57,524 nucleotides of DNA, from assembly GCF_947036865.1 (NCBI RefSeq), contig NZ_CAMQSF010000022.1, positions 1 through 57,524 on the forward strand. The letters are read 5' to 3'. The position numbers and the translations under genes were made by a program. Positions 41,744-50,556 of this stretch are shown here, piece by piece; within the stretch, counting starts at the first letter, position 1; each line of letters starts with the position of its first letter. This DNA comes from an uncultured Caulobacter sp. Its GTDB lineage: Bacteria > Pseudomonadota > Alphaproteobacteria > Caulobacterales > Caulobacteraceae. The notes beneath the pieces are model-generated. The model worked only from the letters and a program-made list of their open reading frames with translations. It did no database searches and was not told the origin of the DNA.

Positions 41744-42454
41744 TCAGCTCCGCGCCTCGGGCTGCACATTGAGGATCCGCAGCATCGCGTTGCGAGACCC
41801 CTCGACGTCGCGGCTGGCGATGACGCGGGCGACCTCGCGGTGTTCCTCGATCTCGTCCAGCAGCTCCTGCTCGGTGGCGGTGTCGAACGAGAACACCCAA
41901 AAGCGGGCGGCCTTGTGCTGCAGCGGGATCAGGATCCGGGCCAGGGCGAGGTTGCCCGAAGCCCGCGCCACCAGGGCGTGGAAGCGCAGGTCCATGGCCA
42001 CCAGGGCCGGCAGGTCGCAGGTCCGGGCCGCCTCGTCCCCATCGGCGAAGACGTCGTACAGCGCCTGGGCCTCGGCCTTGGAGGCGTTCTTGGCCGCCAG
42101 GCCCGCGCAGTGCGGCTCGATCAGCACCCGCGCCTCGTAGCCCTGGCGCAGCTCGACCAGATCGAGCGGCGCGACCAGGGTGCCCGACCGCGCTCGGCGG
42201 ATGATCAGCCCCTCCAGCGCCAGACGCCCCAGCGCGTCGCGCACGCCCGCCAGGCCCGTCTCGTAGTGCGCGGCCAGCGACTGCTCGTCCAGCCGCGCGC
42301 CAGCCGGCAGCTCGCCCAGGATCAGGTCCAGAAGAATGCGCTCATAGACCTTGGTCTTCTGCAGCTCCGGCGCCCAGTCCTCCAGCCCCGAGGAATTGGC
42401 GACGTCCAGCACCAGTCGGCGCGCGGGCAGCGAGTTCAGCGATGGCGAGGCCAT
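41744..42454 (-). CDS. GntR-family regulator with FCD domain
   Basis: A 236-residue FadR-type regulator. The N-terminal winged helix (about residues 33-95) contains VYERILLDLILGELPAGARLDEQSLAAHY-ETGLAGVRDALGRLALEGLI. The all-helical FCD effector domain (about 105-220) contains the metal-ligand-like ALVAMDLRFHALVARASGN and EIEEHREVARVIASRD. FCD regulators control sugar-acid, amino-acid or lactate metabolism. A perfect CGTAT-GCG-ATACG palindrome lies 9 bases upstream of its start and is a good autoregulatory candidate. It follows metQ on the same strand (57-base gap), but a methionine role is not implied. Confidence 0.88.
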   Translation of the reverse strand: MASPSLNSLPARRLVLDVANSSGLEDWAPELQKTKVYERILLDLILGELPAGARLDEQSLAAHYETGLAGVRDALGRLALEGLIIRRARSGTLVAPLDLVELRQGYEARVLIEPHCAGLAAKNASKAEAQALYDVFADGDEAARTCDLPALVAMDLRFHALVARASGNLALARILIPLQHKAARFWVFSFDTATEQELLDEIEEHREVARVIASRDVEGSRNAMLRILNVQPEARS

Positions 42455-42462
42455 GAGGGGTC

Positions 42463-42475
42463 CGTATGCGATACG
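42463..42475 (-). promoter_or_regulatory. Palindromic operator candidate before the GntR gene
   Basis: CGTATGCGATACG is an inverted repeat (arms CGTAT and ATACG) centred between metQ and the GntR start. GntR/FadR-class operators are short imperfect palindromes of about this spacing, so autorepression is plausible. Confidence 0.45.
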
Positions 42476-42511
42476 CGCTGAGAGGTAAGCTGAAATGTCA
42501 GCCGGCGCCAG

Positions 42512-43315
42512 CTAGAACGCCGGCACCACCGCGCCAGCGTACTTCCGCTCCATGAACGCCTTGACCTCGGGCGTGGTCAGGGCGGCGGCCAGTTTCTTGA
42601 CGCGCGGGTCGTCCTTGTTGTCCGGGCGGCCGACCAGATAGTTCACATAGGGACTGGTCTTGTCCTCGATGATCAGGGCGTCCTTGGACGGGTTCAGCTT
42701 GGCGTCGAGGGCGTAGTTGGTATTGATCACCGCCAGATCGACCTGGTTCAGAATCCGCGGCAGGGCCGGCGCCTCCAGTTCCTTGAACTTCAGGTTCTTG
42801 GGATTGCTGGTGATGTCCTTCAGCGTGGCCAGATCGCTGGTGGTCTTCAGGCCGACCAGACCGTTCTTGGCCAGCAGCAGCAGGGCGCGGGCCTCGGTGC
42901 TGGCGTCGTTGGGAATGGCCACCGTGGCGCCGTTCGGCGCCTCGGCGATCGTCTTCCACTTGCCCGAATAGGCGCCGATCGGCTCGACGTGGACGCCGAC
43001 GATCGTGACCAGGTTCGTGCCCTTGTCGCGGTTGAAGTCCCGCAGATAGGGCAGGGTCTGGAAATAGTTCACGTCGATCCGCTTCTCGGCGACCTGGGTG
43101 TTGGGCTGGACGTAGTCGTTGAACACCTTGATCTCGAGGTTCAGGCCCTCGGCCGCCAGCTTCGGCTTGATGAACTCCAGCACCTCGGCGTGCGGCACGG
43201 CGGTGGCGGCCACGGTCAGGGTGTTCGGCGCGCTGGCCTTCGGTTCCTTTGGTCCGCAGGCGGCGAGCGCCAGGGCGGCGAGGCTCAGGGCGACGAAGGC
43301 GCGGCGGGCGACCAT
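42512..43315 (-). CDS. metQ: D-methionine-binding lipoprotein (MetQ/NlpA)
   Basis: A 267-residue lipoprotein of the NlpA family that delivers methionine to the MetNI importer. The lipobox is in LAALALAACG (Cys20). The mature part has LTVAATAVPHAEVLEFIKPKL, VAEKRIDVNYFQTLPYL and GATVAIPNDASTEARALLLLAKNGL, all diagnostic of MetQ. The start at 43315 has GGAG 6 bases upstream, better than the ATG at 43327. It lies on the same strand as metNI but is separated from them by the small acidic gene and a perfect inverted repeat. Confidence 0.92.
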   Translation of the reverse strand: MVARRAFVALSLAALALAACGPKEPKASAPNTLTVAATAVPHAEVLEFIKPKLAAEGLNLEIKVFNDYVQPNTQVAEKRIDVNYFQTLPYLRDFNRDKGTNLVTIVGVHVEPIGAYSGKWKTIAEAPNGATVAIPNDASTEARALLLLAKNGLVGLKTTSDLATLKDITSNPKNLKFKELEAPALPRILNQVDLAVINTNYALDAKLNPSKDALIIEDKTSPYVNYLVGRPDNKDDPRVKKLAAALTTPEVKAFMERKYAGAVVPAF

Positions 43316-43407
43316 GAACGGCTCCATAAAACGATCGGATAGGTAGGCTTTTGCCGGGATACGGGTCGATCGGGAAATCAGATTTCCTGAGAGGGCGGCG
43401 GCGGAAA

Positions 43408-43492
43408 CCTCGCCCTTCGACAGGCTCAGGGTGAGGTTTCGTGCAAGCCGCGCCAGCAGTCGTCCTCACCCTGAGCCTGTCGAAGGGCGAGG
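43408..43492. repeat. Perfect 29-base inverted repeat splitting the methionine-import locus
   Basis: Arms 43408-43436 and 43464-43492 are exact reverse complements, with a 27-base loop. The arm core CCTTCGACAGGCTCAGGGTGAGG is a widely dispersed intergenic repeat in proteobacteria. Read from the minus strand it would form a very stable hairpin between the end of the small acidic gene and metQ. It may stop transcription or set mRNA stability. There is no T-run. Confidence 0.85.
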
Positions 43493-43500
43493 ACGGCGCC

Positions 43501-43848
43501 TCAAGCCTCGTCGTCGTTCGCCGCTTCGGGCGTATCGGGATCGCCGTGGATGATCCAGCTGACCACGAAGTCCGGCGTCTCGCCCGAAAGCGTTGTCACC
43601 CCCGGCTCGGCGGCCTTGATCGCAGAGGTCTGGGGCGGCAGCGTGTAGGTGTCGCCGTCATGCTCGCCCAAGAGGTCCAGCACGATCCCCTCGTCCTCGG
43701 TGGCGTCGATGACCACGCCGAAGAACTGCTGGCGCTCGGAGACCTCGCCGTCGTCGTCGAGGAAGGTCAGGTTCGTCAGCAGGGTCTTGCCCAGCAGGGT
43801 CTTGGCGAAGTCGGCGTCCCAGTGCGGGACTTCGGTTTCGTCGGTCAT
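43501..43848 (-). CDS. Small acidic protein downstream of metI
   Basis: A 115-residue, very acidic soluble protein (HWDADFAKTLLGKTLLTNLTFLDDDGEVSERQQFFGVVID, ending TPEAANDDEA). There is no signal peptide or membrane helix. The YTLPP and FVVSWIIHGDP segments suggest a compact beta domain. Similar small proteins of unknown role are found near alphaproteobacterial transport genes. The ATG at 43848 overlaps the metI stop (ATGA), so translation is coupled, and a function tied to methionine import is the natural inference. It sits immediately before the inverted repeat. Confidence 0.75.
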   Translation of the reverse strand: MTDETEVPHWDADFAKTLLGKTLLTNLTFLDDDGEVSERQQFFGVVIDATEDEGIVLDLLGEHDGDTYTLPPQTSAIKAAEPGVTTLSGETPDFVVSWIIHGDPDTPEAANDDEA

Positions 43849-44498
43849 TTGTGAGACACCTTCCGCACCACCGCGTCCCCGACCATCTGCAACGCCTGCA
43901 CCAAGACCAGCAGCAGCACCACGGTGACGACCATCACGTCGGTCTGGAAGCGCTGATAGCCGAAGCGGATCGCGAGGTCCCCGAGACCACCCGCCCCCAC
44001 CACGCCGGCCATGGCGGTGTAGGAGACCAGGGCCACGGCCGTCACCGTCGCGGCGGCGACTAGGCCAGGCAGGGCCTCGGGCAGCATCGCGCCCAGCACC
44101 ACCTGCCGCCGCTTGGCGCCCATGGCGAAGCTGGCCTCGATCACGCCCTTGTCCACCTCGCGCAGGGCGGTCTCGACCAGCCGGGCGAAGAACGGCGCGG
44201 CGCCCATCACCAGCGGCGGGATCGCGCCGGCCACGCCCAGCGAGGTGCCGACCAGGGCCACGGTCAGCGGGATCATCACGATCAGCAGAATGACGAACGG
44301 CACCGAGCGCAGCACATTGACCAGCAGCGACAAGACGCCGTTGGCCAGCCGGTTCTGCAGCATCTGGCCCTTGCCGGTCAGGAACAGGATCACCCCCAGC
44401 GGCAGGCCCAGCGCGACGGTCAGGACCATCGAGCCGCCCAGCATGGCCAGGGTGTCCAGCGTGGCCTGGCCGATCTCGCTCCAATCGATATTGTCCAT
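43845..44498 (-). CDS. metI: D-methionine ABC permease MetI
   Basis: A 217-residue inner-membrane permease, exactly the usual MetI length, with about five helices. The ATPase-docking loop is LVETALREVDKGVIEASFAMGAKRRQVVLGAMLPEALPG, carrying the family EAA motif, and VLRSVPFVILLIVMIPL precedes it. The start ATG overlaps the metN stop (TGATG) and its own stop overlaps the small acidic gene. Confidence 0.93.
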   Translation of the reverse strand: MDNIDWSEIGQATLDTLAMLGGSMVLTVALGLPLGVILFLTGKGQMLQNRLANGVLSLLVNVLRSVPFVILLIVMIPLTVALVGTSLGVAGAIPPLVMGAAPFFARLVETALREVDKGVIEASFAMGAKRRQVVLGAMLPEALPGLVAAATVTAVALVSYTAMAGVVGAGGLGDLAIRFGYQRFQTDVMVVTVVLLLVLVQALQMVGDAVVRKVSHK

Positions 44499-45502
44499 CA
44501 CGCGGTCTCCGACAGGTCGTCCACCCGGACGCCGGCGTCCTGGAACCGGGCGATCGCCGCGGCGACATCGCCGCCGGTGAGGGCCAGGGTCAGCTGGCCA
44601 TAGGGCGTCTCGCGCAGGCGGTGGATGCGGCCGCCCAGGATCGAATAATCGACGCCGGTGGCGCGGGCCACCTCGCCCAGCACCGGCTTGTAGGTCGCCT
44701 CGCCCTGGAAGGTCAGCCGCACCAGCCGCCCGCCGACGCCCGGCGCGGCCGAGACCTCGCCCCCAATCTCCCCTTCGCCCTCGCGCACGAACCGTCGGGC
44801 GGTGTCGCTGGCCGGATGCAGGAAGACGTCCTCGACCGCCCCCGCCTCGACCACGCGACCGGCCTCCAGCACCGCGACCCGGTCGCAGACCCGGCGGACC
44901 ACGTCCATCTCGTGGGTGATCAGCACGATCGTCAGGCCCAGCTCGCGATTGAGGCCCGAGATCAGGTCCAGGATCTGCTCGGTGGTCTCGGGGTCGAGCG
45001 CGCTGGTCGCCTCGTCGCACAACAGGATCTTGGGACCCGTCGCCAGCGCCCGGGCGATGCCGACCCGCTGCTTCTGGCCGCCGGACAGCTGAGCCGGATA
45101 CTTGCCGGCGTGAGCCGTCAGGCCGACCCGCTCCAAGAGCTCGGCCGTGCGCGCCTTGACCTCGCCGGGCGGCCGCCCGGCCAGCTTCAGCGGGAAGGCC
45201 ACGTTCTGGGCGACCGTCTTGCCCGACAACAGGTTGAAGTGCTGGAAGATCATGCCGACCCGGCGGCGCAGCGCCCGCAGCCCCTCGACGCCCAGGGCCG
45301 CCACGTCGTCGCCATCGACGATCACCCGGCCGCCGGTCGGCGTCTCCAGGCCGTTGATCAGCCGGATCAGGGTCGACTTGCCCGCGCCCGAGGCGCCGAT
45401 CACCCCGAACACCTCGCCGGCCTCCACCGACAGAGACACCTCGCGCAAGGCGACATGGCCGCCCTGGCCATAGGTCTTCGAAACGTCCTGGAAGGTGATC
45501 AC
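44498..45502 (-). CDS. metN: D-methionine ABC ATPase MetN
   Basis: A 334-residue ATPase with Walker [10 protein letters not shown] (about residue 37), Q-loop [13 protein letters not shown], signature [15 protein letters not shown], Walker [13 protein letters not shown] and H-loop [11 protein letters not shown]. The C-terminal 80 residues form the regulatory NIL/ACT-like methionine-sensing domain ([33 protein letters not shown]), which inhibits transport when methionine is abundant. It starts at ATG 45502 and is the promoter-proximal gene of the importer. No SAM riboswitch is apparent in the 93-base gap after the kinase gene. Confidence 0.94.
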   Translation of the reverse strand: MITFQDVSKTYGQGGHVALREVSLSVEAGEVFGVIGASGAGKSTLIRLINGLETPTGGRVIVDGDDVAALGVEGLRALRRRVGMIFQHFNLLSGKTVAQNVAFPLKLAGRPPGEVKARTAELLERVGLTAHAGKYPAQLSGGQKQRVGIARALATGPKILLCDEATSALDPETTEQILDLISGLNRELGLTIVLITHEMDVVRRVCDRVAVLEAGRVVEAGAVEDVFLHPASDTARRFVREGEGEIGGEVSAAPGVGGRLVRLTFQGEATYKPVLGEVARATGVDYSILGGRIHRLRETPYGQLTLALTGGDVAAAIARFQDAGVRVDDLSETA

Positions 45503-45595
45503 GCGGCCAAGTCCAAACGGGGGTCTCGCGGCCCAGGGCCACAGGCCGCCCGATTTAGGCGCTCGGCCGCCAAAGGTGAAGGGAAACCCGCGTCG

Positions 45596-47689
45596 TCAGC
45601 CCGCGCGGCGCAGGTCCGGTCCCGTCACCTGGCCGATGCCATCGAGCAAGGCGGCCGCCGTGATCGGCTTGGCCACATGCAGGTCCGCCCCGGCCGCCAA
45701 GGCCTCCTGGCGGTGGTGGGCCATGGCGTTGGCGCTGAGCATGATGATCGGCGTACGCCGGCCGGACGGCTCGTTGGCGCGGACGGCCCGCGTCGCGGCC
45801 AGGCCGTCCATGACCGGCATCTGCATGTCCATCAGCACCACGTCGTAGGCCGCGGTCGACAGGGCCTCGACCGCCTGAGCGCCGTTCTCGACCACGGTCA
45901 CCGCCGCGCCGCACGGCTCGAGGATCAACTGCACCACGCGCTGGTTGATCGGATGATCTTCCGCCAGCAGCACCCGCAGCCCCTGGACCCGCACATCGCC
46001 CATCACGGAATCGGTCGGGTCCGAGGCGACCTCGGCTCCCGTCCGCTCCAGCGGCAGGACCACCCGGAAGCGGCTGCCGACGCCCGGCTTGGACCAGGCG
46101 GTGATCTCGCCGCCCATCATCTCGACCAGGGTGCGGCTGATCGACAGACCAAGGCCAGAGCCGCCGAACCGGCGGGTGATGGTGCCGTCGGCCTGGCTGA
46201 AGCGGTGGAAGATGGTCTCCGCCTTGTCGGCGTCGAAGCCCACGCCGGTGTCCTCGACCTCCACGCAGAGGCGCGAGGCCTGGTCGTCGTCGGGATCGTC
46301 GACCTGGATCCTGACGATCACCTCGCCCTGGTCGGTGAACTTCACGGCGTTGGACAAGAGGTTGTTCAGCACCTGTCCGATCCGCACGCTGTCGCCGACG
46401 AAGGCGCCGCGCGCCGCCGGGCGGCGTTCGACGCGGATGTCGACGTTCTTCTCCTCGGCCCGCAGCCGCGCCACGTCGAGCAGGCTGTCCAGCATCGCGT
46501 CCAGGGCGAAGGCCTGGGGCTGGATCGTCATCTGGCCCGCCTCGATCTTGGCGACGTCGAGGATATCGGAAACCAGCCGATCCAGCGTCTCGCCGGAGCG
46601 TCGGATCAGGGCGACCATCTCGGCCTGCTGCGGGGTCAAAGGGGTCTGGCAGAGCGCGGCGGCGATGCCGATGACGCCGTTCAACGGGGTGCGGAGCTCG
46701 TGGCTCATATTGGCCAGGAAGTCGTTCTTGGCCCGGTTGGCGGCCTCGGCCGCGTCGCGCGCCTCGGCCATTTCCGCCTCGATGCGGCAACGCTCGGTGA
46801 CGTCCCGGGCCACGCCGAACACCAGCTCGCCGCGTCGGCGGGCGCGCCATTCCAGCCGGCGATAGGACCCGTCCGCGCGGCGATAGCGATTGACGAAGCC
46901 GTTGACGTCGCCGTCGCTCTCGGCCCGGTTCATGTTCACGCGCGTGGCCGCGACGTCGTCGGGATGCAGCAGCGACAGCAGCGGCGCGCCCTGCAACGCC
47001 TCGACCGGATAGCCCAGCACGGCCTCCCAGGCCTTGTTCACCTTCACGAAGCGTCCGTCCATGTCGCGGATGCACATCAGGTCGGCCGACACGTCGAAGA
47101 AGCTCGACAGGTTCTGCGCCGTATCCAGGGCTTGCTGGGCCGACAGGCGCGCCCGCGCCTCGCTGGCCGCCAGCTCCGCCTCGGCGCGTCGGCGATCGAT
47201 CGCCAGGGCCACCAGCTCGGCGGCCGCCTCGATGAAGGCGATGTCCTCCTCGTCGGGTCTGCTGACCTCTCGGTGGTAGATCGCGAAGGTGCCGACCACC
47301 GTCCCGTCCGGCGCCATGATCGGCTGCGACCAGCACGCCGCCAGTTCCGCCTTAGCGGCCAACCCCTTGAAGTCCGACCACAGCGGATCGGACTGGATGT
47401 CCTCGACGATCACGCGACGCCCGAAATAGGCCGCCGTGCCGCAAGATCCGACGGCGGGGCCGATCTCGATCCCCTCGATCTCGGCGTTGTAGAAATCCGG
47501 CAGGCTGGGCGCGGCGCCCAGCGTCAGGCGGCAGCGCTCGGCGTCGAGCAGCAGGATGCTGCACAGGATGGCGGGGTCCTCGGCCTCGACCGCCTGAACA
47601 ATGGCCTCCAGCGCCATCGCCAGCGACTCGCCGCCCGCGATCAGGTTCATCGTTCGCCGAAAGGCGCGGTGAGCGGATGTCCGACTCAT
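45596..47689 (-). CDS. GAF-PAS hybrid sensor histidine kinase
   Basis: A 697-residue soluble hybrid kinase. Domains in order: a GAF domain (about 15-175, with VGSCGTAAYFGRRVIVEDIQSDPLW), a PAS domain (about 200-315, LMCIRDMDGRFVKVNKAWEAVLGYP), HisKA with NMSHELRTPLNGVIGI (His330), a catalytic domain (N-box NLLSNAVKF, DTGVGF, GGSGLGLSI), and a receiver with Asp621 in VVLMDMQMPVMDG. No transmembrane segment is present, so the input is cytoplasmic. The start was placed at MSRTSAHRAF (47689) rather than at 47731. No partner regulator is nearby. Confidence 0.9.
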   Translation of the reverse strand: MSRTSAHRAFRRTMNLIAGGESLAMALEAIVQAVEAEDPAILCSILLLDAERCRLTLGAAPSLPDFYNAEIEGIEIGPAVGSCGTAAYFGRRVIVEDIQSDPLWSDFKGLAAKAELAACWSQPIMAPDGTVVGTFAIYHREVSRPDEEDIAFIEAAAELVALAIDRRRAEAELAASEARARLSAQQALDTAQNLSSFFDVSADLMCIRDMDGRFVKVNKAWEAVLGYPVEALQGAPLLSLLHPDDVAATRVNMNRAESDGDVNGFVNRYRRADGSYRRLEWRARRRGELVFGVARDVTERCRIEAEMAEARDAAEAANRAKNDFLANMSHELRTPLNGVIGIAAALCQTPLTPQQAEMVALIRRSGETLDRLVSDILDVAKIEAGQMTIQPQAFALDAMLDSLLDVARLRAEEKNVDIRVERRPAARGAFVGDSVRIGQVLNNLLSNAVKFTDQGEVIVRIQVDDPDDDQASRLCVEVEDTGVGFDADKAETIFHRFSQADGTITRRFGGSGLGLSISRTLVEMMGGEITAWSKPGVGSRFRVVLPLERTGAEVASDPTDSVMGDVRVQGLRVLLAEDHPINQRVVQLILEPCGAAVTVVENGAQAVEALSTAAYDVVLMDMQMPVMDGLAATRAVRANEPSGRRTPIIMLSANAMAHHRQEALAAGADLHVAKPITAAALLDGIGQVTGPDLRRAG

Positions 47690-47792
47690 GACCGGCGCGT
47701 CTCTCCAAAGTCGCCCGATCCGACCTAGCACCGCACCCGTGGACGCGCGGTTATCAAGACGCCGAGCATCCGCGACATATGGAAGCAGACAA

Positions 47793-47820
47793 GCCCCGAG
47801 GCTCTTGCGAGCCTCGGGGC
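47793..47820 (-). terminator. Hairpin after the S9 peptidase gene
   Basis: An 11-base-pair perfect stem (GCCCCGAGGCT with AGCCTCGGGGC, 6-base loop) lies 39 bases past the S9 stop codon. On the minus strand it is followed by TTGTCTGCTT, a weak T-rich tail, so termination is likely but not textbook. Confidence 0.7.
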
Positions 47821-47858
47821 GCCGGCTGATCCGCGACGGGACGGGACCCGCGCGGGGT

Positions 47859-50309
47859 CTACTTGGCGCGCGGCGGCGCGTTCTTCACGTACTTGTCCAT
47901 CCACTGGGCCATTTCCCAGAGGGTGTGCTTGGTCGACTCCAGCGCGCGGTAGCCGTGCGGCTCGTTGGGCAGGGTGACATAGCGCACCGTGGCCCCCGCG
48001 CCCTTCAGCGCGGCGTAGAAGCGCTCGCTCTGGATCGGGAAGGTGCCCTGGTTGTCGTCCGCCTCGCCGTGGATCAGCAGGATCGGATCCTTGACGTTCG
48101 GCGCGTAAGTGAACGGGCTCATCTTCGTATAGGTGTCGGTCGCCTGCCAGTAGGTGCGCTGCTCGGACTGGAAGCCGAACGGCGTCAAGGTGCGGTTATA
48201 GGCGCCCGAGCGGGCGATGCCGGCCCGGAACAGGCGCGTGTGGGCCAAGAGGTTGGCGGTCATGAACGCGCCGTAGCTGTGCCCACCCACGGCGATCCGA
48301 TCCCGGTCGGCCACGCCCAGCGCCACCACCGCGTCGACCGCGGCCTGGGCGTTGGCGACCAGCTGCTCGACATAGGTGTCGTTCGGCTCGGCGCCGTCGC
48401 GGCCGATGATCGGGAACGACGGGTTGTCGAGGATCGCATAGCCCTGGGTCAGCAGGAACAGGTGGCTGATCCCGGCCGGGCGGGTGAAGCGGTTGCCCTC
48501 GTCCACCGTCTGGCTGGCCACCGCGGCGTCGGTGAACTCGGCCGGATAGGCCCACATCAGAAGCGGCAGCGGCCCGTCCTTGGCCTTGTCGTAGCCGGCC
48601 GGCAGATAGAGCACGCCCGACAGGGTCACGCCGTCGGCGCGCTTGTAGGTGATGGTCTGCTTGGTCACGCCGGCGAACTGCGGCGCCCGGTCGGGGAAGT
48701 TGGTCAGGGCGCGGGCCTTGGCCCCCTTGGCCGTGGCGTGGATGAAGTAGTTGGGCGCGTCCTTGGCGCTTTCGCGGCGGGTGATCACGGTCTTGCCGGC
48801 GTCGTCGGCCAGGGCGATCGGAGCCTCGTAATAGGGCGCGGCCGACTCCCACAGCTTGGTGACCTTGCCGTCGGCCAGCGACATGCGGCCGATGAACGGG
48901 AACTCGCCCTTGGCCGAGGCGCCGTCGCCGCGCACGAACACCGCCTTGCCGTCGGGCGTGAAGTGCATGACCTCCTGCCCTTGGGCGTTGCGGCGGCCGA
49001 TCACCTGGCCAGGATCGTTGTACTTGTCCTGATAGTTGCGCTCCAGCATCACGCGGCCCGCGCCGGGCTTGGACGGATCGACGGCGATGCGCTTTTCCAT
49101 CCGGGTCTGCCACCAGCGGCTGTTGACCACGGCGAAGTCGGACCGGCCCCAGGCGATGCCGCGATAGCGCTGATCCAGGTCGACCAGCTTGGTTGGCGGC
49201 GCGTCGAAGGGCGCGGCCGACAGGAACACGCTGTCGTGCACGGCCACCTTCTTGCGCGGGTCGCCGCCGTCCTGGGCCTCGGCCCAGACCAGGGTGGCGG
49301 GCGCGTCGGCGCGCCAGCTGATGCTGCGCGGCCCCGTGGTCTCGGCGTCATTGGCCGGCGGCAGGTTGTCGACCAGCGGCCTGTCGATGATGGTCTTGAC
49401 CGGCTGGCCGTCGACCGTGGCGACGACGACCTCGGTCGGGAACAGGTTGGCCGGCACCAGATAGCTGTAGGGCCGCTTCAGGCGGTTGATCAGCAGGTAC
49501 TTGCCGTCCGGCGAGACCGACACGTTCGAGATGATCCCCGGCTTGCCGACCGGGCTGGTCTTGCCGTCCAGCGACACGTGGGTCAGCTGCGAGGCGAAAT
49601 AGTAGTCGAACAGCGCCTCGTCGTGGGCGTTGGCCAGCAGGTCCTGATAGGTGCGGATCGCGGCGCTTCGGCCCTTGGACTCCTGGATGGTCGGGCCGGT
49701 CGGCACGGCGCTCGCGACCGGCGGGGCGCCGCGGCCGGCGATGATGGTCTGGACGATCAGGCCCGAGCCGTCCGGCAGCCAGTCATAGCCGGCCCCGAAC
49801 ACGGCGTTGACGACCGGCTCCGTGACCTTGCGGGCCGCGGCGGTCTTGACGTCGGCGACCCACAGCTCGAGGCCGGTCTTGGCGTCCATCACGAAGGCCA
49901 CCTTCGAGCCGTCCGGCGACCAGGTCGGGGCGAAGAACCGCGCGCCGGCCGGCAGGGCGACCGGGCGGACCTTGCCCGTGGCGACGTCCTCGAACGCCAG
50001 GCTGTTCATCCAGTTGGCGCGGGCCTCGATCGGGCCGTTGGCGCGGGGATTGATGCGGTAGCCGGCCAGCCGCAGGATCGGCTCGGAGACGGCGGCGATC
50101 GAGGGCAGGTTCTCGCGGCCGAACTGGGCCAGCACCTTGTGGTCGGGGCCGACGCTGACGGTGGGCGTCTGGGGCGCGTCGAGGATCTGGGCGATCGGGG
50201 CGGGCGGGGTCTGGTAGCCGTCGGCCGCCAGGGCGGCGCCGGAAAACGCCGCCAACGCCACGGAGGCGGCCAGCGCCAACGCGCGCCGCCGGAAGGAAGT
50301 CTGGAACAT
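47859..50309 (-). CDS. S9-family prolyl-oligopeptidase-like serine peptidase
   Basis: An 816-residue exported peptidase. It starts with a signal peptide (MFQTSFRRRALALAASVALAAFSGAALAA). A long N-terminal propeller region follows, with SPDGKYLLINRLKRPYSYLV and TWSPDGSKVAFVMDAKTGLELWV. The C-terminal alpha/beta hydrolase domain has nucleophile Ser678 in GGHSYGAFMTANLLAH. The acid is within HGEADDNQGTFPIQSERF and the catalytic His is in NEPHGYRALEST. The family cleaves short peptides, often after Pro or Ala. Periplasmic location follows from the signal. Confidence 0.9.
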   Translation of the reverse strand: MFQTSFRRRALALAASVALAAFSGAALAADGYQTPPAPIAQILDAPQTPTVSVGPDHKVLAQFGRENLPSIAAVSEPILRLAGYRINPRANGPIEARANWMNSLAFEDVATGKVRPVALPAGARFFAPTWSPDGSKVAFVMDAKTGLELWVADVKTAAARKVTEPVVNAVFGAGYDWLPDGSGLIVQTIIAGRGAPPVASAVPTGPTIQESKGRSAAIRTYQDLLANAHDEALFDYYFASQLTHVSLDGKTSPVGKPGIISNVSVSPDGKYLLINRLKRPYSYLVPANLFPTEVVVATVDGQPVKTIIDRPLVDNLPPANDAETTGPRSISWRADAPATLVWAEAQDGGDPRKKVAVHDSVFLSAAPFDAPPTKLVDLDQRYRGIAWGRSDFAVVNSRWWQTRMEKRIAVDPSKPGAGRVMLERNYQDKYNDPGQVIGRRNAQGQEVMHFTPDGKAVFVRGDGASAKGEFPFIGRMSLADGKVTKLWESAAPYYEAPIALADDAGKTVITRRESAKDAPNYFIHATAKGAKARALTNFPDRAPQFAGVTKQTITYKRADGVTLSGVLYLPAGYDKAKDGPLPLLMWAYPAEFTDAAVASQTVDEGNRFTRPAGISHLFLLTQGYAILDNPSFPIIGRDGAEPNDTYVEQLVANAQAAVDAVVALGVADRDRIAVGGHSYGAFMTANLLAHTRLFRAGIARSGAYNRTLTPFGFQSEQRTYWQATDTYTKMSPFTYAPNVKDPILLIHGEADDNQGTFPIQSERFYAALKGAGATVRYVTLPNEPHGYRALESTKHTLWEMAQWMDKYVKNAPPRAK

Positions 50310-50556
50310 TGCTTGGGCCCCTCACTGGATCCGCGCCTTTCACCCGGCGCGTTAACGAAAGGCATGGTTATGCCGGGACGCGGCGAAAGGAAACCAATTT
50401 TAGTCGCAATTGACCGCTAAAGCCCGATATGGCGCACCATCTTTCGACGAAACGGGCGCAATTTGATTTCCCCATCGCAACATCGTGTCACCCGCGAAAT
50501 CACGCCGGTCCGGCCGGATGGCGGTCGGTCCGCTCTGAAGCGGAGGCGCGAGGGGA

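Noticed and set aside
45503..45595. Possible SAM riboswitch before metN
   Set aside because: Only 93 bases and no recognisable SAM-II or other SAM-class core motif.
44621..47728. A 1035-residue plus-strand frame opposite metN and the GAF-PAS kinase
   Set aside because: It is a shadow of codon bias. Both minus-strand genes beneath it are unambiguous.
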